Assembly: GCA_022661535.1 (NCBI GenBank)
Contig: JAKULF010000008.1
Location: 124,001 to 188,000 of the forward strand
Direction of reading: 5' to 3'
Length of the DNA stretch: 64,000 nt
DNA from: Eutypa lata
Lineage: Eukaryota > Ascomycota > Sordariomycetes > Xylariales > Diatrypaceae
Shown: in pieces, positions 11,228 to 21,744 of the stretch
How positions within the stretch are numbered: position 1 is the stretch's first letter
Layout: each line of letters opens with the position of its first letter
Program-made: the position numbers and the translations under genes
Notes under the pieces: model-generated
What the model saw: the letters and a program-made list of their open reading frames with translations, nothing else
What the model was told of the DNA's origin: nothing
Database searches by the model: none

Positions 11228-11377
11228 TGTCACGGCACCGATGAACCATAGGGTCAAGATAAGTATATTGTTGTTGTACGAAGGAGGAAAGGAGGAAGTC
11301 TAGCTAGGTGGCGCGTAGCGCCACTATATATACAGGAATCCGGTATGGGCCCGTGCACTCCACTTGGTGCCGTGACA
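11228..11377 (+). mobile_element. Solo-LTR-like element, copy A (150 bp, TSD GCTTT)
   Basis: The element begins TGTCACGGCACC and ends with the exact inverse GGTGCCGTGACA. It is flanked on both sides by GCTTT (11223-11227 and 11378-11382), a perfect 5-bp target-site duplication. TG...CA ends and a 5-bp duplication are typical of LTR retrotransposons, so a solo LTR left after recombination is the first choice; a short non-autonomous element with 12-bp inverted ends is the alternative. A perfect internal hairpin (GTGGCGC, GTA, GCGCCAC) lies at 11308-11324. A second copy in opposite orientation lies at 21544-21692 and differs mainly by transitions. Confidence 0.85.
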
Positions 11378-11382
11378 GCTTT

Positions 11383-12763
11383 ATTGTTGAATATATGTGG
11401 ACCGAACTGCTATTCCTCGCGGACCATCACAATAGCTGGACCATATGTAGCAGCTGCCTAACACAGTAACAGAGGCAAGTGAAGATACTGCCAAGGGAAA
11501 TAGAGTTAGGTAGTTACAATTTTAATCTCGAAAGGTTGGCAGATAAAGGTCTGGTAGGTGAATCTTGTCATAGTCCTAAGTGACAGGTGTGTCCGCTATA
11601 CAAGACAATACAAGTTCGTTAGCTCCTGGGCTGACAACCTTCCACTTTTTCTTCAGTGATGTAGCAGTATTGTCCTTGCATTCAGTTCCGTCACAAGTCT
11701 CATGAACCCTCTCTTTGAAAAGACATGGAATAGTCCTAAAGTATAGTAAATTTGCCTTACGTTCTAATCTGTTCATGGTTCTTACTATCCACCTGGAAAG
11801 ACTGAGATTCTGTGGGTGTGTCATGTCTGAAGAAGCACAATGCTAACCACTGTGTAACCTGCATCAGTTCAGCAGGGCAGGTCTCGGACGTATCGAGTAT
11901 TGAAGCGTTTAAGATCAATTGAACAGAATAATATTCGTGCCTTCGTTAACCCTATTAGTAATAACTGGCACTATGTTATTTTCATATTCAAATATTCGCT
12001 ACTGATCGTAAGAGGCTATCTATATTATATTAGTTTTTGACATGATAGATGATGCTCTTCCATTATCAGACCCCTAACCCCTATTAGATAACCAGCTTAT
12101 CCTAAAGAGAAAAACATCTTGAGGTTGGCTATGTGGCTCGTGCACGCTAGTCCATTCTCGGTTCAACATTGCTATGACGTGCGATCGACTGTAACCCATC
12201 CCAAATGGCAGCTTCAGGGCTTGGAGGGGATGGTGGGGGTTTGAGCTATATAAAAGCTCCTCTTTCACCTGCTCACTGTTGTGGTATTTACATAGCAGTA
12301 AGCTTGACCTAGTTATTTGTGTGTGTAGAGCTGTTTCTTGTGTGCAATTACTCAAATGAATACATCCCTACTTGTAGAATAACTTCAAGGAAATGATGAG
12401 TCTCAAGTTTTGCTATTCAATAGTTTCTGGAATGGAAAGAGACCTGTTACTCACCGCGTTTCACACTTAGTGAACGCTCAACCACATTGGCGGGTCCAAT
12501 GCAGGTTTTTGGGGCTGATTCACTGGTTTCCAGTTTCCTTGGCCTGATTCTTTGTGTGGATGCACGTCACTATCGTCAGCTCCACGTGGCTTGGCTCGAT
12601 TGTTTTCCTTGCTAGAAGGTACGAACGAACGAACGAACAACTTAAGAATCAGAACTTCCCTTCATAACCCTTCAAGGTGCATATCGACGATATTAGTCCT
12701 GTCCATTTTCTGTGATGCTCTTTGTTTGACTTGCTCGCTTTTCAACCTAAACTTGCCAAAATT
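11383..12763. other. Intergenic, upstream of the phospholipase C gene
   Basis: I see no gene. A short GAAC/ACGA tandem repeat lies near 12619-12638 in the probable leader of the downstream gene. Pyrimidine-rich sequence just before 12764 fits a fungal promoter and 5' UTR. Confidence 0.5.
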
Positions 12764-15074
12764 ATGGCAGACACAACACCCGCACCGCCTACGCAGGCCC
12801 TTCACCAAGCTGGCGGGGGTCAAACCGCCAAGGAGGATAGAGTGCTCAAGGAAGTGAGGAGCTCTATTTTGCCATACCTCGAGAAGATATACAAAGAGAA
12901 CGGAGGTAAGTGAACGAGCTAAACCAAGCAGCATTCGCAATTATTCAAAATCATTTGTCCCATGTGTCATGATCTTGTCGCGCAGTGCCCCCACAGATAC
13001 TGAAGTGCCTATGAATATGCCCCTCACTTCCCAGTCTCTAACCAAGTAAACACCTTCAACAGGGGAAAATAAACAATGGCAGAAACAGCAAATCATCGAC
13101 TTTCTACACAAGGTCCAAGCAGATAAGGTCACTGATCCCTCGGGGGACATCGCTACCAAGGATAACTTGGATTTCGGCGGCTTCTTGCAATATATGACAT
13201 CGGCGGCCGCCAACATTCTCGCACCGCCCGAGGTCAGCGACTCGGACCTCTCGTGGCCGCTATCGAGCTATTACATCAGCTCCAGCCACAACACCTATCT
13301 AACCGGCAATCAATTAAGCAGCGAGTCCAACGCTGACGCGTATAGGAATGTCCTACTGCGTGGTTGTCGATGCGTCGAGATCGATGTTTGGGATGGCGAT
13401 GATTCCGACTCCGAATCATCATCGGACAGCTCATCAGACGAGGATTCAAAGGAGAAGAGGGCGATAAAGAAGTCGAGTCGCAAAGAGAGACTTGCTGCGA
13501 AGTTGCCCAATTCTCTCGCTAGCCGCCTAGGAAAGACATCGCTCGGCAGACGACTTAGTGTGAAGTCAGGCAGCGGTGAAGGCAAACCGGAATCCGCAGC
13601 TGCAGGAAAAGACGAGCCGAAAGAATCGGCACCACTCAAGAAGAATCCCAGCCCACAGGCTGGAGTAGTCGAACCACGCGTTTTACATGGCTACACGCTC
13701 ACGAAGGAGGTTTCATTCCGCAAGGTGTGCGAGGCGATCAAGGAGAGCGCATTCGTGGTGTCTGACCTCCCGCTCATTGTGAGCCTCGAAGTTCACTGCA
13801 GTCACGAGCAGCAACTGGCTATGGTCAACATCATGCACGAGGTCTGGGACAGTCTACTGATCCATCCACCTAACAGCGAAACGAAATCCCTCCCATCGCC
13901 GGCCGAACTGCACAAGAAAATCCTCGTCAAGGTAAAATACGCGCCGCCTCATTCAGACACTCCGGCAGCCGAAGATGACGACCGTCTTCCACCCGAAGCT
14001 AAAGAGGACCCCAGCTCCAAGGCGAAAACGGCAACCACAACAGCAACCACGACTAAGAAAGCTGCGGCGCAGAAGCCCTCGAAGATCATCCAAGCCCTAT
14101 CGACACTGGGGATCTACACGAAGGGCGTATCGTTCAAGTCGCTGACGCAGCCGGAGGCCTCGATGCCGACGCACATCTTCTCGCTCTCGGAGAACACGGT
14201 GATGGAGGTGCACGATGCGGAGGCGGGCCGCCTCTTCGACCACAACCGCCACTACCTAATGCGCACGTATCCGAGCGGCATGCGCATCAGCAGCTCCAAC
14301 CTTGACCCGCCCGTGTTTTGGCGCAAAGGCATCCAGGTTGTCGCCCTCAACTGGCAGAAGTGGGACGAGGGTATGATGATGAACGAAGGGATGTTCGCCG
14401 GCACCGGAGGCTACGTGCTCAAGCCCGAGGGCTTCCGGGGCGAGAGACCGGTTCCAGCTCCTGCGCCTGCTACTACCAATACCGATACCAATACCCCTGT
14501 ACCTGCAGCTGCTGACGGCAGCAGTGCGGCGCAGCAGCCGCAAGGAGTGGCCGCTGTGGTTCCGCCCCCAATAACGACAACGACGACGTCCGATGCCATC
14601 ATCCACCTAACGCTCGACCTAAAGATCACCGTATTCTCAGCACAGAACCTGCCTCTCCCAGACAAAGACGACAAGGCATCGGGGTTCCAGCCGTACGTGA
14701 AGGTGGAGCTACACACGGAACCACCGCACGCACTACTGCGACAAGCCACCACCTCCGCCACCTCCGCCGGCCACGACAGCGGCAAGGCCAAGGAGGGCGA
14801 GTACAAGGCCAAGACGAAGTCGCAGCGCGGCGTGGACCCCGACTTCGGCGGCGAGGTGCTCGCGTTCGCGGGCGTGGGTCACGTCGTCCCCGAGCTCGCG
14901 TTCGTCCGCTTCCTCGTCAAGGATGATGAGATCGGCCGCGACGACCTGGCTGCGTGGGCTTGTGTCCGGCTCGATCGCTTGAGGAGTGGGTGGCGCTTTG
15001 TGCATCTCCTGGATAAGGAGGGGAGGGTCAGCGGGGGGGCTTTGTTGGTGAAGGTTGAGAAGAGACTCTATTAA
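12764..15074 (+). CDS. Phosphoinositide-specific phospholipase C (PLC1/delta-like)
   Basis: Two exons, 12764-12905 and 13063-15074, give 717 aa; the 157-bp intron has a GTAAGT donor, CTAAC branch and CAG acceptor. The enzyme hydrolyses phosphatidylinositol 4,5-bisphosphate to diacylglycerol and IP3 at the plasma membrane. The X half of the barrel starts near residue 110 with SSSHNTYLTGNQL (catalytic His at ~123) and RCVEIDVWDG; SLEVHCSHEQQ supplies the second His. The Y half contains MRISSSNLDPPVFW and GIQVVALNWQKWDEGMMMNEGMF. A Ca-binding C2 domain (LTLDLKITVFSAQNLP to the end) follows. There is no clear PH domain, and the N-terminus is a short helical, EF-hand-like region. An unusual Ser/Asp/Glu-rich then Lys-rich insertion (about residues 157-250) splits the X box, and a Thr/Lys-rich linker separates X from Y. 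No partner gene is nearby. Confidence 0.93.
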
Positions 15075-16261
15075 GACGGGTGAAGGATGAGTGATGAGTG
15101 ATGGCTAGTAGACGATGATAGATTGATTAGACGCGGCGCGGGCGACGTGTTGTTGAGGGTGGTCATTATGGAATGTAGCATGGCGTATGAGCGACTGAGC
15201 GAACGAATGAGCTGATGAGTCAGCATTATTATACATTTTACGAAAAGAAAATTCCTATCGGTATAGAAGCCTCTAATACTGAAGGTTTTAGGATTTAAAA
15301 ATGACGTCTCCCATGCTAAGTACGACGCATCCAAACTGAAGAAACGGCTAAGCTAGGTCGTACTTCTCCTACTTCTAGCGCTTTGCTCGCAAAACGACAC
15401 CCCGATGACAGATTAGAACGATACTGGAATAGGCTAATACACCCTCAATTCTGCCGGAGTAAAACGGCGAGACATTATATCGTTTGATTTACTATAAATG
15501 TTGTGCCTACTAGGCACCTCAACCTCAGTCGCGGCTAAGTCTCAGAACGTGTAAGGAGGCGTCGCCTCAAGGCAGAATAGCAAGGCCCTCAGTAGCAGCG
15601 GACTCTTAAACAAGAAGGGGAGAGAAGATCTCAGATTGGACAAATCCCAGCAACTTGAGTTAGGAATACTCTGCATTCGGCTTACTAAGAACCGTAGCAG
15701 TGTCGCTTTTTCATCATTGATCTCTTTGCATGAACCAGTGCCCACTCCGATTATAATCCCTGTGATTTTCGTGATACACCCACGTAGATAATTAAAAGAA
15801 GAGAGAAAGTGAGACAGGAGTAGTTAAAGACGTGACCATCTTAAGTAAGAGCTATCATCTTATCCCCACCCATTAAGCTTTACAGCTGCTGGCAGAGACT
15901 TGACTGGTTTCTTAGCAGCTAAAACGACTTGAATGCTCAACACACCGTGACGCTTGACTTTATTTCTGCCTTTTAGGTACGTATACCTAGGTGTGGCGTT
16001 GGTCTTCGATGGCGATTTCTTCATATTGGTTGAATAGCCTAAGACAAGGTGATAGATACCTAACTACTTACTTACATAGGTATGTATGCAGCTGGTTTTT
16101 CTTTCTCTTTAACAGCCCTCGAAAGAGGTGTTCAAAGCCAAGAATTAAAAACACCCCCCTTTAAGCAACACATTGCGTTCCCCTCAAACCAAATCCCAGA
16201 CCATACCAAGACAAGCCCATTGAACCCCCCACTATGACGTTCGTTCTGTGTCACTGACTAC
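15075..16261. other. Intergenic, no gene seen
   Basis: About 1.2 kb between the convergent phospholipase C and lectin-like genes. I see no coding frame or repeat. TAGGTA-type short words are common, as in many Sordariomycete spacers. Confidence 0.55.
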
Positions 16262-17122
16262 CTAGTGAGACTCGAAGTACCACTTGGTATTGTCGGTGTT
16301 CTCGATAGGCCAGGCGATGATCTCGGTGCCCGACTTGTTCGAGCTCCCCGTCACGTTGAGCTGGCCGCGGCTGGACACCTTGTTGTTGACGCTCGAAATA
16401 CACAGGGTTAGTCCGTCTAGTTCATAATGGAAGAAAGGGAGGGGTAAGGGGAAAGGAATAACTCACGTATACACGTCGTAGCCATTAGCAGGCATCGACT
16501 TGATAGTCCAGTGGCACGAAGGGTCGGTCGGCGAGATCTGCGGCGTGGTGGTGACCTTCTTGTCGGCTAATTATGGGGAACGACCCATGGTACCATCCGT
16601 CAGCAACAAAAGCTTTCGATGCTCCAACTACTGTGATCCCTGCTTGTTGTGTGTATAGATGGGTCTTTGCTGATGCGAATTCGGGATGGGTTAGGAGGAA
16701 CCATCACTCACATGTGGCGGTAAGGAAGAATCCCGTCCGCACGTTGATGATCAGGTACTCGCTGCTGTCCCCGGATCCGGAGACGAGCGCTAGCTGCCAT
16801 AGGGCGTTGGTGGACGGGTCGTCCCGGTTGCGGTTACTTTAGGCGGGCTTGGTGAGTTAACTGGTCATGGGATGATGTTGAGGTGTGAAAAAGGTTGCTA
16901 TGGGTAGGTGGTCTAGCTGAGAAAGGCGGTTGGAGGGGTGGTGGGATGTGTTCGATTTTTAAACAGAGAGAGTAGGAGAGGGTAATTTAAGGTGAGGCAC
17001 AAGTAAACTCACTAGGTCTTGACTTCCGCGCCGGCTTGCATGAGACCGTCCCAAGCGTTCATGCTCAGGTTAGGTGCCTGGTACGGCACGATTTCGTAGA
17101 TGCCGGGGCCTGAGAAACCCAT
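16262..17122 (-). CDS. Small ricin-B-type (beta-trefoil) lectin-like protein
   Basis: Four short exons, 17122-17013, 16836-16712, 16566-16467 and 16391-16262, join in frame (465 nt, 154 aa). All donors are GTGAGT. The protein begins MGFSGPGIYEIVPY and contains ALWQLALVSGSGDSSEYLIINVRTGFFLT, CHWTIKSMPANGYDVYTV and a final segment ending in the motif W-Y-F-E-S-H. The repeated pattern of short strands with a W at the end of each block is what I expect of a beta-trefoil lectin fold of the ricin-B/mushroom lectin type. There is no signal peptide, so a cytoplasmic carbohydrate-binding role is likely; I see no catalytic domain attached. The exon/intron density is high for so small a gene, and the fold assignment is by pattern only. 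Confidence 0.75.
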
Positions 17123-18579
17123 TTTATCTTGTTGTTGGCTTGCTGGATGTTTTGTGCGGTGAATTTCGTGTGATGCAGTTTCTTGTTGCTTGCGATATTT
17201 GGAGATCCCAATGATAGCCAGACCGCGAGCGGCAACCCCTTTTATAATTCGAAGCCAACACCTCTTAATACTGACTCCGATGACTCCTCCCCCTCAATAC
17301 TACCCTTCTCGCCTTTTTGAGATCATGAACCCCGCTCTCCATGTTTTACATATCCCCTACAGCATTGAGATTTACTGCCCATAGTTACATCCCAGAGACA
17401 GTGGGGATATCGAAAGAGTAGATACATGCATGTCTAGTTTCAAGTGCTCCCGCCCACCAGACTGCCGATGGTTGGTTCGATCCGGAGACGCAAGGTTATC
17501 GCGTCGCACCAAACCTTTGGGATGATCTGCGGATCTTTGCTGAGCTGTCCATGTCTTAACTAGTCTGTTCAGCTCGGCACCTAGCTGCTCTGCATATCTA
17601 GTGTTGCAGGAGGGTTTAAGACACGGATATCTACTTGAGACTATGGGAGTTGAGATCACAGACTACTGCAGTTGAACCAGATCAGGTTACGGTGGTGGTT
17701 AGAGAGGAGCTGAGCGACAACCTAACTAGAGGGGAAACTAGGGAGGTACCTTGGTTTTCGTATTGACTAATCATCGCAATTAAGAACAAGTTATCCTAAG
17801 ACAACTATGAGCCCTACGGGCAGAGAATTTAATAACTCACGATCTCCTGAGTGAACGTACTGTAGTTAGTATGAGAGGAACTAAGCTTGATCCAGTCCAG
17901 CAAAATCTATTTTCCTACCGTATCACTCACTCATGTCGTAAAATATCACGTATAAGATCTGCAAGACATGTGGCATTCATAATGGAATAATGCGGATAAA
18001 ATCACATGACAAAAAGCGAAGGAGTATCACGGGCTTGCATTAGCAAAATATTGTTGCCCCCGGCCCGCAGTGATGAATATCCTATTAAGTTACATAGACA
18101 AAGACAAGAAGAAGAAGATGATGATAATGAGCTCCGCCCGTCAGCGTTTGATGTTGCAGGGGACAAATTCAATGGTTATACATATTGATGCACGATTCTG
18201 TGACAAACTCACTGTGCAATGCCTGGATAATTGATTATGGTGTCTTGGAGATCGCACCGCGCTTAGGTAAATTTTGCTCTGGATAATTAAAAACGCCCAT
18301 GGGATGGGACTTTTTTGAAAAAAAAAAAAAAAAATCACAAGCGCCCTGCCGATGTTGACCATTGTCACAGTAGGTAAGAGCGGCTTTAGGAGCAGACGGA
18401 CAGACGGAGCTCCGAACACGGCCGACGCGGGGCATGCTCATCCGTCCACCGACGGCAGTACACCAACGAGCTCCAAGTTATCTCCACTTAGGTAGTCAGG
18501 GATCTTTGAACATTCATTTAACTTCCTTCTCGTTGCTTAAGTACCTAAATGCCTATATTAGATTAATTATTCTTTCCAC
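17123..18579. other. Intergenic, no gene seen
   Basis: About 1.5 kb between divergent genes, so it probably holds both promoters. A 17-base A run lies near 18317-18333. A TpsiC-like GGTTCGATCC at 17471 was examined and is not part of a tRNA. No coding frame has a recognisable motif. Confidence 0.5.
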
Positions 18580-20160
18580 ATGCCGCACCCAAATATACTG
18601 CCGTACGATACTGTCGATGTCCTTGTCATCGGCGGTGGCAATGCCGGGTTCTGCTCTGCCATATCGGCGGTGGAGTCCGGCGCACAGCGGGTTCTCCTCA
18701 TTGACTCTTGTCCCGAGGACTGGGCCGGCGGCAACTCCTACTTCACAGCGGGGGCATTCCGGACCGTCCACGACGGCCTCCAAGATCTCCTGCCTCTCGT
18801 TAATAACGTAGACGAGGCCACAGCGGACAAGATTGACATGGACCTGTACACCGTCGGCGACTTCAGCAAAGACATCGAGCGTGTTTGCAAGGGCCGTTCC
18901 GATCCTCATCTCGCTAGTGTCCTAGTGCACCAGTCCAACGAGACCATCAGGTGGCTGGCTAAGAACGGTGTCCGGTTCCAGCTCTCTTTCAACCGTCAGG
19001 CGTACGAGGTTGGTGGCCGGATCAAGTTCTGGGGCGGCATGTCTCTAAAGACGGAAGAAGGCGGTAAGGGTCTAATTGAAGACCACCGACGAGCAGCCGC
19101 CGCTCTCGGTGTTAGGGTGGCCTTTTCCACTACCGCCAAGCACATCCTTATGGATCCCTCTACTGGCTCCGTGCATGGAGTGATTGTCGTGGGTCCTGAC
19201 GACAGCGGCGGCGAGCACGAGATAGGGGCTAAGTCCGTGATCTTGGCAGCAGGGGGTTTCGAGGCCAATCCAAGACTTAGTGCACAATACCTCGGACCCA
19301 ACTGGGACATGGCCAAAGTCCGCGGGACGCCGTACAACAACGGGGCGTGTCTGGAGATGGCCATCCGCGACGCATCGGCGAAGCAAGCTGGCAATTGGTC
19401 CGGGTGCCACTCCGTCGCCTGGGATGCCAACGCCCCCGACCATGCCGGCGATCGCGCCGTCTCCAACGAGTTCACCAAGTCGGGCTACCCGCTGGGCTTG
19501 ATGCTCAACACGGACGGCGACCGCTTCGTAGACGAGGGCGTGGATATGCGGAATTTCACGTATGCGATTTTCGGGAGGAAAATCCTCCAGCAGCCCGGCC
19601 ACGTCGCCTTCCAGGTGTGGGATGCGCAGGTGGCGCCGTGGCTTCGCGAAGAGGAGTACAGAGATGGACGGGTGGAGAAGATCAGAGCTGCCACGGTTGA
19701 AGAATTGGCTACCAAATGCGCCGAAAAGGGGTTGACGGACTCGGAGAAGTTCATTGAGACAATCACCACATACAACGAAGCCGTCGCTGCGTTCCAGCGG
19801 GAGAACCCTGACAGTGCCGGGTCTTGGGACCCCTCAGTTAAGGACGGTCTATCCACCCAATCGAGAGCTAGGCGTCTCCCCTTAGCCAAGTCGAACTGGG
19901 CGTTACCGCTCACTAAGGGGCCCTTTCTCGCCGTCAAGGTTACCTGTGGCGTTACTTTCACTTTCGGAGGGTTGGCGGTGGATCCCACAACTGCGGGGGT
20001 TACCTCATCGGTGACCGATCGCACCATCCCGGGGCTTTTCTGCGCGGGAGAGATGGTGGGGGGTCTCTTCTACGATAACTATCCCGGAGGCAGTGGTCTC
20101 ACTTCCGGTGCTGTGTTCGGTCGGCGGGCGGGTGAAGCCGCGGCCGCTCGTGCTAGGTAA
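18580..20160 (+). CDS. FAD-dependent oxidoreductase (fumarate reductase/TcuA-like flavoprotein)
   Basis: An intronless frame encodes 526 aa. The FAD-binding Rossmann motif VLVIGGGNAGFCSAISA lies near residues 14-30, followed by the ribose-binding acidic residue in LLIDSCPEDWAGGNSYFT. The substrate-domain segment GLMLNTDGDRFVDEG and the C-terminal FAD motif GLFCAGEMVGGLFYDNYPGGSGLTSGAVFGRRAG are intact. This is the FAD_binding_2 superfamily; the N-terminal pattern with GGNS is closest to bacterial tricarballylate dehydrogenase TcuA. It would oxidise or reduce a C-C bond next to a carboxylate or ketone; the substrate is unknown. There is no signal peptide and no iron-sulphur partner nearby. The high GC, lack of introns and bacterial-like relatives are compatible with old horizontal transfer, but this is inference. 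Confidence 0.88.
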   Translation: MPHPNILPYDTVDVLVIGGGNAGFCSAISAVESGAQRVLLIDSCPEDWAGGNSYFTAGAFRTVHDGLQDLLPLVNNVDEATADKIDMDLYTVGDFSKDIERVCKGRSDPHLASVLVHQSNETIRWLAKNGVRFQLSFNRQAYEVGGRIKFWGGMSLKTEEGGKGLIEDHRRAAAALGVRVAFSTTAKHILMDPSTGSVHGVIVVGPDDSGGEHEIGAKSVILAAGGFEANPRLSAQYLGPNWDMAKVRGTPYNNGACLEMAIRDASAKQAGNWSGCHSVAWDANAPDHAGDRAVSNEFTKSGYPLGLMLNTDGDRFVDEGVDMRNFTYAIFGRKILQQPGHVAFQVWDAQVAPWLREEEYRDGRVEKIRAATVEELATKCAEKGLTDSEKFIETITTYNEAVAAFQRENPDSAGSWDPSVKDGLSTQSRARRLPLAKSNWALPLTKGPFLAVKVTCGVTFTFGGLAVDPTTAGVTSSVTDRTIPGLFCAGEMVGGLFYDNYPGGSGLTSGAVFGRRAGEAAAARAR

Positions 20161-21543
20161 CACTGAAGTCTTAGAAAGGCATACCAATATTTTCAAGAGA
20201 ATATACACCATACAATGAACATGGAATGTATATGGTAGTCTTCTCTACACAGTGCTTGTTAGGCTAGCCTTAGGTGACCAAATGTACCCTACCTTAGCAT
20301 TGCTGTTAGAAGATTTTTCTCAGAATGTGCTAAGAAACTTTACTTATCTGAACTTCAGGAAAAATGGACAACGGTTCTATCGTACAGAATGTATTCACTG
20401 CGTCGGCGCGTTTCTGAATTTCCAGGAATAGGGTAACACATTTTCGGGTCCAAGTCAAACTGAAACTTATATGTGCGACCCGTCGTAACAACTACTTGCT
20501 TGCCTCTAGGCGGTACCCTGATTCAGAACTTCTTGTCTCACTTATCTACTTTCTTGTTGTATCAATGCCACGTTAGACTAGACAGCCCTCGGATGGGGTT
20601 GTGAAGCCTAGAAACCAAGATGTAGTTAGAAACACACGTGTGTCATTGGCTTTAAGGGCTGGCGGCACCCATCACTACATAATCAAAAGGAGATACCTAG
20701 TTAGTCTCCTTTGATTAAGATATCATTCTTTCACTCAAATTGAAATTGGCGATTGCTAATCTTGCTTTCCATATATCAGAGCTGTCAGTTTTGAGATTCA
20801 ACACGTGGCACATATTGCATCCAAGGAGGGAGATTCGTCCTGAAATATCATTTTATTGTATGAAAATATGTATCGAAAATACTATGCGTTGAGGCCTTAT
20901 TTTCTTATAAATATCCAGTAGAAGTGTTCAGAAAGACAAATACCCTTGCACCCAGAAACAGCGCACATCTTAAGACACTCGCAGGAAAGCAAAAGCGAAT
21001 AACCCTTGTCACCTCCCACGAAACCTCGGACAACGCCGCTTGATTCACCACCATACATTTCAAGGTGCCGAGAAAGAATAACCGTTTCCTTGACCGCTTT
21101 TTATTGTATTGGTATACAATACACTAGGTCTATGGATAACTACAGCAAGACACCAGTATCCTAGTCCCATAGTTCTCCAAGAACAACCATGAATAGACAT
21201 ATCGCTTATCCTCGGGGACCTGGTGGGAAAGGCTGTTAATTCCTAAGCGAAGAAACAGTCCGTAATAACGCCCTTCGCCTTATCTGTCCGTCTTTTCAAT
21301 TTGCGAAGCTTGATTAATAGACGAAGAAGAATTATATATCTCAGTATATCTTTCCTTCTCATATTAAGGGATTACAGGTCTTTTCATTCCAGGAAATGCG
21401 TCGATAAAGGTGTTGATCTTATTTGCGCTCCTTAACTACTGTAGTTCACAGAGTCATTGAACAGTCAGTGAAATCATCGCCCTACACGTATTCCCTCTCG
21501 TTCCTAGCCCGACTTCTCATATATCCTTCCAGAACGATGGATA
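20161..21543. other. Intergenic with an imperfect 12-bp hairpin
   Basis: There is no gene between the flavoprotein gene and the solo-LTR-like copy B. At 20681-20716 an inverted repeat (AATCAAAAGGAGA against TCTCCTTTGATT) has arms differing by one T and an 11-base loop. It could be a minor transposon relic or simply a chance hairpin. Confidence 0.5.
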
Positions 21544-21692
21544 TGTCACGGCACTAAGTGGAGTGGACGGGCCTATACCGAATTCTTGTATACATAGTGG
21601 CGCTATGCGCCACCCAGCTGGACTTCCCCTTTCTTTCTGCGTACAACAACAATATACTTATCTTGACCCTATGGTTCCTCGGTGCCGTAACA
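21544..21692 (-). mobile_element. Solo-LTR-like element, copy B (149 bp, TSD GGATA)
   Basis: This is an inverted copy of the element at 11228-11377. On the plus strand it begins TGTCACGGCACT and ends AGTGCCGT-like sequence read as GGTGCCGTAACA, flanked by GGATA on both sides (21539-21543 and 21693-21697), a perfect 5-bp target duplication. The internal hairpin GTGGCGC, three bases, GCGCCAC is conserved. Differences from copy A are mostly transitions plus a few small changes in an A/G-rich middle. It lies 52 bp beyond the stop codon of the nuclease gene at 21745-23999, so it may supply part of that gene's 3' UTR or terminator. Confidence 0.85.
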
Positions 21693-21744
21693 GGATACTA
21701 GAGCATGAGTTCTGCCTAGTTGTTTGTAACATATTTACACCCAC

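Noticed and set aside
13310..15005. Minus-strand frames across the phospholipase C gene
   Set aside because: They are low-complexity shadows of the Ser/Asp-rich and GC-rich coding strand.
17440..17530. Possible tRNA because of a GGTTCGATCC T-loop-like sequence
   Set aside because: No matching acceptor stem, D-arm or anticodon arm can be folded at the right distances on either strand.
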